64,000 bases of DNA from Sphingomonas caeni (lineage in GTDB: Bacteria; Pseudomonadota; Alphaproteobacteria; Sphingomonadales; Sphingomonadaceae), in the NCBI RefSeq assembly GCF_026013415.1, contig NZ_JAPDOK010000004.1:288573-352572 (forward strand). Reading direction: 5' to 3'. The position numbers and the translations under genes are program-made. The notes under the pieces are model-generated. The model searched no databases and was not told the origin of the DNA. It saw only the letters and a list, made by a program, of their open reading frames with translations. Of the stretch, positions 45,792 to 53,325 are shown piece by piece (the first letter of the stretch is position 1; every line of letters starts with the position of its first letter).

Positions 45792-46262
45792 GTGCCCGCC
45801 CGCCGCATCAATCCGCGACTCGCCAAGCTGCACCGCGCCTATAGCGTCCCAGAGCTGGCGACCTTGCTGGGCGTGCACAAACATACCGTGCGCGGCTGGA
45901 TCAAGGCAGGCCTCCCCACGGTGGACCATACGCGCCCCGTACTGATCCACGGCAGCGAGTTTCAGGACTGGTGGGCCACGCGGCGCCGGCAGGCAAAGCG
46001 CCCGCTGCAACCGGGCCAACTCTATTGCCTCAAATGCCGTGCACCCAGGGCGCCCGCGCTTGGTATGGTGGAATATGCCACGCCGAACGGCGCGACGGGC
46101 AACCTGAAGGCTCTTTGCGAGACCTGCGGCACGTTGATGCACCGGCGCGCCCGGCTGGGCTCGATCGGCACGATCATGCCGGGATTGGAGGTCCAGCGCA
46201 GACAGGCACCGCCACGCCTAACTGGGCGAGCGGGCCCCTCCCTAAACACTAACAATCCATAG
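45792..46262 (+). CDS. HTH and zinc-ribbon protein linked to the recombinase
   Basis: A 156-residue protein. The N-terminal half has a helix-turn-helix (YSVPELATLLGVHKHTVRGW). The C-terminal half has two Cys pairs, LYCLKCRAP and LCETCGTL, spaced as in a zinc ribbon. It starts with GTG, five bases after the excisionase stop, and ends 12 bases before the recombinase start. This three-gene arrangement recurs beside tyrosine recombinases in alphaproteobacterial islands, to my knowledge without a known function for this protein. Confidence 0.75.
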   Translation: MPARRINPRLAKLHRAYSVPELATLLGVHKHTVRGWIKAGLPTVDHTRPVLIHGSEFQDWWATRRRQAKRPLQPGQLYCLKCRAPRAPALGMVEYATPNGATGNLKALCETCGTLMHRRARLGSIGTIMPGLEVQRRQAPPRLTGRAGPSLNTNNP

Positions 46263-46274
46263 GCAGGTTGAATC

Positions 46275-47372
46275 ATGGCTAGGCACAACGCGGCGAACAC
46301 CCGGATCAAGCGGATATATTTCGACTATTTGAAAGAGGCGAACCGGCGCGACGAGGCCTCGATCGACGCGGTAGCCAAGGCACTGGCGAGGTTCGAGGCA
46401 GCAACCGGCTGGAAGGACTTCAAACATTTCCACCGCGAACAGGCGAAGGCATTCAAACGCAAGTTCGAGGTTGAAACCAATCTGCGCACAGGCAAACCCC
46501 TGTCGCGCGCTACCGTGCACTCAACTCTGTCGAACTTGCGCGCCTTCTTCCACTGGCTAGCCGGCCAGCCGGGTTACAAATCGCGACTGACATATTGGGA
46601 TGCCGAGTTTTTCAATTTGTCGGAAAAGGATGTTCGAGTCGCCCGCGCCAGCCGCCCCAAGCCCGTGCCGACGCTGGAGCAAATCCACCATGTGCTGGCC
46701 ACCATGCCCGCCGCGACCGATATCGAGCGGCGCAACCGGGCGCTGATCGCGTTCGCAATCTTGACGGGCGCGCGCGATGGTGCGCTGGCCTCGTTCAAAC
46801 TGCGCCATGTCAATCTGGCCGAAGACGAGGTGTTTCAGGACGCGCGGGACGTCCGCACGAAGGCCTCGAAGAGCTTCACCACCTGGTTTTTCCCCGTTGG
46901 TGGCGAAGCGCTGCATATCGTGACGGACTGGTGCCAGTTTTTGCGAACGGAGTTGCTCTGGGGCGAAGAAGATCCCCTGTTTCCAAAGGCGCAGGTTGGA
47001 TTGGGTGAGTCCGGTGGCTTTGCCGCCATCGGGCTGAGCCGGGAGGGGTGGCGCGATGCGGGTCCGATCCGCGCGATCTTCAAGGATGCTTTCACGGCGG
47101 CTGAACTCCCCTATTTCAACCCCCACAGCTTCCGCGACACGCTGGTTCACCTTGGCCAGCGCATTTGCACGACGCCCGAGGATTTCAGGGCGTGGTCACT
47201 GAATCTCGGGCACGAGGGGGTCTTGACCACCTTCACCAGCTATGGGCGGATGTCTCCCCAGCGGCAGGCCGAATTGATTCGGGGAATGGGGAAGCGCTCA
47301 CCCGCTGAAGGCGCTGAACGGCTGGCGGCGATGGTCGCGGAAACTGTGCGAAAGTATCAAGCGGGGATTTAG
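46275..47372 (+). CDS. Second tyrosine recombinase of the island
   Basis: A 365-residue tyrosine recombinase, not closely like the P4-type integrase. Catalytic residues are visible: Arg in ILTGARDGALASFKL, Lys in VRTKASKSFTTW, His-x-x-Arg in NPHSFRDTLVHL, and LGHEGVLTTFTSYG with the second His and the Tyr. The N-terminal region is a SAM-like core-binding domain (FKHFHREQAKAFKRKF). It is the last gene of the xis-HTH-recombinase set, and may drive a different site or an older inner element. Confidence 0.9.
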   Translation: MARHNAANTRIKRIYFDYLKEANRRDEASIDAVAKALARFEAATGWKDFKHFHREQAKAFKRKFEVETNLRTGKPLSRATVHSTLSNLRAFFHWLAGQPGYKSRLTYWDAEFFNLSEKDVRVARASRPKPVPTLEQIHHVLATMPAATDIERRNRALIAFAILTGARDGALASFKLRHVNLAEDEVFQDARDVRTKASKSFTTWFFPVGGEALHIVTDWCQFLRTELLWGEEDPLFPKAQVGLGESGGFAAIGLSREGWRDAGPIRAIFKDAFTAAELPYFNPHSFRDTLVHLGQRICTTPEDFRAWSLNLGHEGVLTTFTSYGRMSPQRQAELIRGMGKRSPAEGAERLAAMVAETVRKYQAGI

Positions 47373-47524
47373 CGCCTGTCGGCTGGCGGACTATTGCTGT
47401 TAGGTGCCCGCCCGAGGGACAGGGGGTAAGCCTATCGACCATCAGGCGGCGGTTGTCCTGTTCAGCGAATGGACCGCGAGCGGCCGAAAATTTCGACCGC
47501 TAGTGGCAACTAATTTTAAGCGCT

Positions 47525-47542
47525 GGGGGTTCAATTGGGGGT
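47525..47542. repeat. Right-end GGGGGT pair (arm-site candidate)
   Basis: GGGGGT at 47525-47530 and 47537-47542, with 12-bp spacing, mirrors the pair before the P4-type integrase. It lies 56 bp from the right attachment site. The rest of the 47373-47597 gap shows no convincing gene. Confidence 0.55.
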
Positions 47543-47597
47543 CGTTCTGCGATCGATAGGATATTTATTCTTATTTCACTGCGAGTTAATAGACACA

Positions 47598-47622
47598 TTC
47601 GAGTCCTGTAGGCGCACCATTC
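47598..47622. other. Right attachment site (attR)
   Basis: TTCGAGTCCTGTAGGCGCAC and the next bases CATTC copy the tRNA-Thr 3' end, with one G missing compared with attL. It marks the right end of the island. Confidence 0.78.
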
Positions 47623-47759
47623 TTCTCCCGATTGCGCGGTTATCCCGGAAGCCCAGTTATGCCGCAATTTCTGCGCGCAATTTCGGTGGCTTGGGGCTCT
47701 CGAGTTTCGGACTGTGCAAACGGAGACGATTTGGACGTGTGAATGGCGCGCCGACGGGC

Positions 47760-48080
47760 GTGAGCTCATGAGCTGAGTCAGCGCGTCGGCCTGATCATCG
47801 TGCCGCGCATTGGGGAAGCCGAGATTCTCGGCTTTGAATTCAGCGAGCCAGGCCGCGTCGGTTGGCAGCATCAAATGCCCCGCTTCGATCTGAGCGCTGA
47901 CGCCTGGCATCCGTGATTGCTTGTCGCCTTCCGGCTTGCGCGGAATTGGAAGCGGGACTCCTTGCGGCTGCTCTGCGCGAAACGTTTGAATCAGCTGAAA
48001 GCCAGACGCCGCTATCGCGCCAACCGCAACGCGTTCCGCTTGAGATCCGGGAAACCCAGCTAGCGGCGGAATACATCCAG
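47760..48080 (-). pseudogene. Remnant of a phage terminase large subunit (C-terminal part)
   Basis: Reading leftward, the DNA encodes GSQAERVAVGAIAASGFQLI, PRKPEGDKQSRMPGVSAQIE, then PTDAAWLAEFKAENLGFPNA and RHDDQADALTQLM. That is the typical C-terminal nuclease end of a phage terminase large subunit, including the DDQ(A/V)DAL motif. There is no start or N-terminal domain, and beyond QLM the frame drifts into unrelated sequence across the island end. It seems to be a decayed fragment of an earlier prophage at the same locus. Confidence 0.7.
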
Positions 48081-48099
48081 TATGTTTAGCACTACGAGG

Positions 48100-49737
48100 T
48101 CAACGATTGGACGGCGCCTCACAACGGAAATTGCTTGCCGCGCGCGTCGATCCGAACCCGCGATACACGGCCCGCTGCGGATAGGGGCAGAGCGGGCGCT
48201 GCATGTCGATCCTGCCCGCGTCCTCGCTCGAGAATCGGGTCGCGACGATGCGGTCGGGCGCCGTCCCCTTGTCGGACCAGGCGATCAGTGCCGAGAACAG
48301 ATCGTGCTGCGCATCGTCGGATGGTGGCCGGGGCGGAATCCCCAGCGTTGTGTTGAACGCGTCCGGGCCGGTGCCGCCGCCGCAATGCATCATGCCGGGA
48401 GCGAGGAAGAGGCGCGCGCTGTCCCCCAGGTTGCCGGAGCCGCCCATCCCGGCAGCCTGGCGATCGAAGAAGGCGACCGACTGCCCTGGTGCGACAAGGG
48501 TATCGGCAAGCCCATGAAAGACGATCAGCTTGCCGCCGCGTGCCGCAAAGGCCGCCAGGCTGCCGCGGGTCGCATCATTGACGATGGCATCCAGCTGCGC
48601 ATTGACGATGGGCATGTCGCGATCGAAATCGAACCCGTTCCAGTTCCAGCCGGCCCCGAACACCCATTTAAACAGGGAGCCGAATGCCGGCTGGCCCCCG
48701 ACCGGCTTTTGCAGGAACGACCAGCCGAAGGTGTCGGGCATCTCGCTGCCCGGCAGCCAGCCATAATAGGTCGGCTTGCCGTTCCGGTCGGTGGGCCCCG
48801 AATAGAAAGCGCGCGCGGTCGTGACCTCGCTCTCGGTCAGGCACGAATCCGAGGCCGCGCCCGTGCACTGGAGGACCTTGGGGTCGAACGAGCACTGCAT
48901 CGGCTCCGAGATGAACCGGTCGCCCGCCAACGCGTGCCCCTGCCGCCAGCAGGTCGCGATGGCGGCATTGTTGAGCAGCTTCAGCTTAGCGTCCGACAGC
49001 ATGCTGCCGGGCGTACGGTTCGCCGCGCGATAATCCCACAGCACGGCGGCATGCCCCCAGGTGCGGTTGATGACCGGGGCGCCGACCAGGATGCCGTCAT
49101 AATCGGCCGGATAATAGAGCGCCTCGACCAGACCCATCTGACCGCCGGTCGAACAGCCGGTATAAAAGGATTTTCGGGCGCGCTGGCCGTAGAATGCCTT
49201 GGTGATCGCCTTGCCGGTGACCGTCATCACATGGGTCGAGAGGCGGCCCCAGTCACGCCATTTGCGCGGCTGGCCGATCAGGGCATCGCCTTCGAGCGGC
49301 GAGGCGGGGGCGGTTCCGGCATCGGTCACCGCGGTGGCAAAGCCCCGGCGCAAGCCTTCGGCCATGGCGGGATAGCCGAGCGCGAAGATTCCGGCGAAGC
49401 CGCCACTGCCATTGCCGTGGAAGACGCCGGTCCACCCCTCGACGGGCAGCCACAACTCCAGCCCGACATCGGAACCGGGTTCCGACCGGACACGGGCGAC
49501 GACGCGGCAGAAGCTGGGATAGCCGGGGCTGTCGCCCGCGATCGTCGACTCCGCCTGCTTGCCCGGCACCAGCGTGGCGCTGGTGACGGTCGTGTCGGGA
49601 AGCTTCAAGCCGGCCAAGGCCGAGCAGCGCGCGGCGGCGTCCGGCGCCGGCTTGGGACCTTGCGCCAGCGCCGCGCCCGGCGCCGTCAGGGCAATCGTCG
49701 CCGCCGCGAGAAGGGCGGCCCGGTAGCTACGCTTCAT
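48100..49737 (-). CDS. Tannase/feruloyl-esterase family hydrolase
   Basis: A 545-residue exported enzyme. The signal peptide is MKRSYRAALLAAATIALTAP with cleavage near ALAQ. SFYTGCSTGGQMGLVEALYY has the catalytic Ser in GCSTGG. LIVFHGLADTLVAPGQSVAF carries the Asp, and FLAPGMMHCGGGTGPDAF carries the His, with Cys residues placed as in the tannase family. It would cleave esters of aromatic or other acids in the periplasm. The substrate is not readable. It lies in a locus with a TonB receptor, an MFS transporter and an acyl-CoA ligase. Confidence 0.9.
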   Translation of the reverse strand: MKRSYRAALLAAATIALTAPGAALAQGPKPAPDAAARCSALAGLKLPDTTVTSATLVPGKQAESTIAGDSPGYPSFCRVVARVRSEPGSDVGLELWLPVEGWTGVFHGNGSGGFAGIFALGYPAMAEGLRRGFATAVTDAGTAPASPLEGDALIGQPRKWRDWGRLSTHVMTVTGKAITKAFYGQRARKSFYTGCSTGGQMGLVEALYYPADYDGILVGAPVINRTWGHAAVLWDYRAANRTPGSMLSDAKLKLLNNAAIATCWRQGHALAGDRFISEPMQCSFDPKVLQCTGAASDSCLTESEVTTARAFYSGPTDRNGKPTYYGWLPGSEMPDTFGWSFLQKPVGGQPAFGSLFKWVFGAGWNWNGFDFDRDMPIVNAQLDAIVNDATRGSLAAFAARGGKLIVFHGLADTLVAPGQSVAFFDRQAAGMGGSGNLGDSARLFLAPGMMHCGGGTGPDAFNTTLGIPPRPPSDDAQHDLFSALIAWSDKGTAPDRIVATRFSSEDAGRIDMQRPLCPYPQRAVYRGFGSTRAASNFRCEAPSNR

Positions 49738-49822
49738 TATCCTCTCCAACCTTGTGCCGAGGTCGCCACGGCCTGGGGCCGCTGGCGCGATGGCAAGACG
49801 ATGCCGGTCATGCCCAGCCCTC

Positions 49823-51148
49823 CTACCGCTGCGGGGCGGCGCTTGCCGCTGCCGGCGATGCCTTGATCATTCTGGCCAGCCACAGGAACAACAATGCCGC
49901 GATCAGATACATCGGAGCCAGAGCGTAAAAGGCCATCCGCAGCGAATGCTGGCCATAGTCCGGGCGGAAATAGTCGCTGGCCATGCCGATGAAGGTGGGA
50001 CCCAGGCCGAGCCCGACCAGGTTCATGACGAGCAAGAGGAGCGCGCCGGAGATTACCCGGGCAGCTGGGGCCACCTCGCTCTGAACAAAGGTGACCGTCG
50101 CGGGCAGGAAGAAGGAATTGAGGAAGAGCGGCACGAACAGCAGCGCGAGCGCGACTTCCCAGCGGTCCGCCGCCGCGAAGCCCAGGAAGAATGGCAGGGC
50201 CAGCACCAGCGAGAATGCCGGGATGCTGGCATAGGCGGCCTTGTTGCGAACCGCGAAGTGATCGATCAGCTTGCCCGACACGAAAATGCCGGTGCCCATC
50301 CCGACGCCGACGGCCAGCGCATACCAGATCGCGACCTCGTCCAGCGTCATCCCCTTTTCGCGCATCAGGAACAGCGTGGCGAAATTGCTGAGCCCATAGG
50401 TGATGAAATTGGCGGCGCCGCTCGCGATCGCCGTCAGCGCCAGCACCTTGTTGCCGAAGAAACCGATGATCGCCTGCGCGAAGCTTTGCACCGGCGCGGG
50501 CGTGGCGCCAAAGGCGGGCTCAGGGTCGAAGGAGCCCCGCACCGGCTCGGGCACCAGCAAATAGACGAGCACGGCCGTCACTACCCCGATCGCGCCGACG
50601 GCATAGAAGGGCACCCGCCAGTCATACGCGGCGGCCAACGATGCGCCGAAGGCTACCCCGAGCGCGGAGCCGAACGGTGGGCCAAGATTGAAGATGCCCA
50701 TGGCGGTGCCGCGCTGCTCGCGTGGGAACGTGTCGGAGATGATCGCGTAGGAAGGCGGCACGCCCCCGGCCTCGCCCACGCCCACGGCCATGCGCGCCGC
50801 CACAAGCTGTCCGTAGCCTCCCGCCATGCCGCAAGCGACGGTCGCCCCGCTCCACAGCCCACAGGCCAGCGACAGGATCCTCACGCGGTTGGTCCGGTCC
50901 GCCAGCCAGCCGATCGGGATCGCGATGAAGCAATAGAACAGCGCGAAATAGAAGCCGGTGACGTAGCCAAGCTGGCTGTCGGTGATCCGCAGGCCGTCCT
51001 GGATTGGCTTGCCGAGAATCGAGACCAGCTGGCGATCGAGAAAGTTCAGGACGTAGACGAAGCAGAGCATGCCAAGCACGAAACCGCGCTTGCCCGTCGG
51101 GTGGATCGCCGCATGCCCTTCGGCGCGCGGCGCTTCGTTGATCGCCAT
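49823..51148 (-). CDS. MFS transporter (spinster-like)
   Basis: A 441-residue inner-membrane transporter with about 12 hydrophobic segments. The first helix region YVLNFLDRQLVSILGKPIQD, the loop GWLADRTNRVRILSLACG (MFS signature) and GVGEAGGVPPSYAIISDTFP are typical of spinster-like members common in sphingomonad catabolic loci. It may import the product released by the neighbouring tannase-family enzyme. It is co-oriented with that gene and aacS, with short gaps. Confidence 0.88.
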   Translation of the reverse strand: MAINEAPRAEGHAAIHPTGKRGFVLGMLCFVYVLNFLDRQLVSILGKPIQDGLRITDSQLGYVTGFYFALFYCFIAIPIGWLADRTNRVRILSLACGLWSGATVACGMAGGYGQLVAARMAVGVGEAGGVPPSYAIISDTFPREQRGTAMGIFNLGPPFGSALGVAFGASLAAAYDWRVPFYAVGAIGVVTAVLVYLLVPEPVRGSFDPEPAFGATPAPVQSFAQAIIGFFGNKVLALTAIASGAANFITYGLSNFATLFLMREKGMTLDEVAIWYALAVGVGMGTGIFVSGKLIDHFAVRNKAAYASIPAFSLVLALPFFLGFAAADRWEVALALLFVPLFLNSFFLPATVTFVQSEVAPAARVISGALLLLVMNLVGLGLGPTFIGMASDYFRPDYGQHSLRMAFYALAPMYLIAALLFLWLARMIKASPAAASAAPQR

Positions 51149-51162
51149 CGTCCGATCCCTTC

Positions 51163-53223
51163 CTATCCGGTTTGCTCTGTTTCGATCCGGCCCGCGGCCG
51201 TTTCCGTTTCGCTCCGCCAGCGCTGGGACTGATCGATGTACCAGGGCAAAACCTCGGGCGTCGCGGTGGCGCCCGCGCTGACGACCTTGGCGACAGGCCA
51301 GCCCGCGAACAGCCGCTTTATCGGCAATTCCTGCTTCTTTCCGGAGAGCGTGAGGGGAATGGCCGGCGCGGCGATCAGCCGGTCAGGTACGAAGCGCGGC
51401 GACAGGTTGGTACGGATCGCGGACGCGACCTCCGCTTCAAGAGCCGCATCGACGCGATCACCGTCGGTGAGAACGACGAACATGATCAGCTTGCTGCCGC
51501 CATCCTCGGTCTCGACATCGATCATCATCGTATCGACAATCCGGGGCAGCTGTTCGACCGCCGCGTAAATTTCGGCGGTGCCCATGCGCACGCCGTGCCG
51601 GTTGATCGTCGCGTCGCTGCGGCCGGAGATCGTGCAACTGCCGTCCTCGCCGATGGTCAGCCAGTCGCCGTGCCGCCACACGCCGGGCCAATGGCCGAAA
51701 TAGGATTCCCGATAACGGGCGCCGTCCGCATCGCCCCAGAAAGAGAGCGGCATGCTGGGGAAGGGCCGGGTGCAGACCAGCTCTCCGACTTCGCCGATCA
51801 CCGGCTGGCCGCGTTCGTCCCACGCCTCGATCGCGGCGCCCAGATGGCGGCACTGCAGCCGGCCGGGCGTGTCGGGCAGTTCGGGGTTGCCAGCCATGAA
51901 AGCGGCGGCAATCTCCGTCCCGCCGCTGACGTTGCACCACCAGATATCGGGCCGGCCGATTCCGGCGAATTGCGCCGTGCCCCAGCGCTGGACGTCCGGC
52001 GGCAGCGGCGATCCGGTGCTGCCGACCGCGCGGATGCGCTCGGCCCCGGGGGTCGTCTTGATGTCGATTCCCGACTTGCGGCAACTGGCGAAAAAAGCCG
52101 CGCCCGCGCCGAACCAGGTGACGCCGGCGCGTGCCGCGAAATCCCACAGGCGCGACCAGTCGGGATCGGCCCTGGTTCCGCTTGGAGATCCGTCGAACAG
52201 GCAGATGGTCGTGCCGCTGAGCAGCCCGCCGACCTGAATGTTCCACATCACCCAGCCGCTGGCGCTGTACCAGTGGAAGCGGTCGCCGAGGGTGTTCAGG
52301 GCGTAGCTCGGCCCCAGATCGAAATGCATGCGGCCCGCGGCGGTCGCCAGGATGACGCCGCCATGGCCATGCACGATCGCCTTGGGCAGGCCGGTCGTGC
52401 CGCTGGAATAGAGGATCCACAGCGGATGATCGAAGGGAAGCCATTCGGGCTCGAACGCCGCGACCCCCTCGTCATCGCGGGCGACGGACGCCGCGAAATC
52501 GATCGCGCCGGGCACCTGCCCCGCGCCGCAACCGCTGGCGATGAGGAACAGGGCTTCGACGGAGGGCAGCTTCTCGCGAAGCTCGGCGACGGCCGCGCTC
52601 CGGTCCATCGCCTTGCCGGCGTAGAACACGCCATCGACGGCGATCAGCGCCTTGGGCTCGGTCTGCCGCCAGCGGTCGAGTACCGCGGTGATGCCCATGT
52701 CGGGCGAGCATAGCGTCCAGATCGCCCCCAGGCTGGCGCAGGCGAGCAGGCCGACCACCGCCGCCGGGATATTCGGAAGATAGGCGGCGACGCGGTCGCC
52801 CGGTTCGATTCCCTTCGCGCGTAGCGTAAGCGCCAGCGACGCGGCCTGACGCCTCAGCTCCGCCCAGCTGAGCGTCACGCTGCTGCCGCGCTCGTCCATG
52901 GCGATGATTGCGGGCTGGCCCGCTGCATCGGCGGGCCCCGCGTGCCGGAAGACGTGCCGCGCATAGTTCACCTGCGCGCCTTCGAACCAGCGCGCGCCCG
53001 GCATCGCGTCCGCGCCCAGCACCGCCGTGAAGGGTGTCGGCGATTCGATCTGGTCATAGTCCCAGATGCTGCGCCAGAAACCATCGAGATCCTCGACCGA
53101 CCAGCGGCGCATCGCCTCGTAATCCGCGAAGGCGCGATTGTGGGTGGCGCTCAGCCAATCGGCGTACAGGCGGATCTGCGGAACAGGGTTCGCGGTCTCC
53201 GCGCTGCTGCTGGCACCTGGCAT
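51163..53223 (-). CDS. aacS: Acetoacetyl-CoA synthetase
   Basis: An ATP-dependent acyl-CoA ligase of 686 residues (ANL superfamily), which activates acetoacetate and related acids. The AMP loop is LYSSGTTGLPKAIVHGHGG (271-289). VSGGTEIAAAFMAGNPELP and HGDWLTIGEDGSCTISGRSD are the middle motifs, and the C-terminal catalytic Lys is in LSGKKQELPIKR. The N-terminal region (RLYADWLSATHNRAFADYEA) fits AacS rather than acetyl-CoA synthetase. ATG at 53223. The MFS gene follows after 14 bp. In this locus the real substrate could be another short keto or hydroxy acid. Confidence 0.9.
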   Translation of the reverse strand: MPGASSSAETANPVPQIRLYADWLSATHNRAFADYEAMRRWSVEDLDGFWRSIWDYDQIESPTPFTAVLGADAMPGARWFEGAQVNYARHVFRHAGPADAAGQPAIIAMDERGSSVTLSWAELRRQAASLALTLRAKGIEPGDRVAAYLPNIPAAVVGLLACASLGAIWTLCSPDMGITAVLDRWRQTEPKALIAVDGVFYAGKAMDRSAAVAELREKLPSVEALFLIASGCGAGQVPGAIDFAASVARDDEGVAAFEPEWLPFDHPLWILYSSGTTGLPKAIVHGHGGVILATAAGRMHFDLGPSYALNTLGDRFHWYSASGWVMWNIQVGGLLSGTTICLFDGSPSGTRADPDWSRLWDFAARAGVTWFGAGAAFFASCRKSGIDIKTTPGAERIRAVGSTGSPLPPDVQRWGTAQFAGIGRPDIWWCNVSGGTEIAAAFMAGNPELPDTPGRLQCRHLGAAIEAWDERGQPVIGEVGELVCTRPFPSMPLSFWGDADGARYRESYFGHWPGVWRHGDWLTIGEDGSCTISGRSDATINRHGVRMGTAEIYAAVEQLPRIVDTMMIDVETEDGGSKLIMFVVLTDGDRVDAALEAEVASAIRTNLSPRFVPDRLIAAPAIPLTLSGKKQELPIKRLFAGWPVAKVVSAGATATPEVLPWYIDQSQRWRSETETAAGRIETEQTG

Positions 53224-53325
53224 CGGTTGGTGGGCCTCGACTTGACTTCAGTTGATCGGGATCGGCGTGGCCGATGCCGGAAGGGCCGGGCGGCGCTCCG
53301 TGACGCCGCGCCGCCCGGCGTTGGT

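Larger units (their letters stand above)
36836..47622. mobile_element. Integrated island of about 10.8 kb at tRNA-Thr
   Basis: The island is bounded by the tRNA-Thr 3' end (36836-36862) and a near copy (47598-47622). It starts with a P4-type integrase and has paired GGGGGT motifs with 12-bp spacing near both ends. The cargo is a VirB2-like pilin, three exported YD/RHS proteins, an overlapping immunity candidate, an unknown 406-residue protein, and a distal xis-HTH-recombinase trio. Base composition of the RHS and immunity part is visibly less GC-rich than flanking DNA. No conjugation or replication genes are seen, so movement would need help from elsewhere. Confidence 0.85.
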
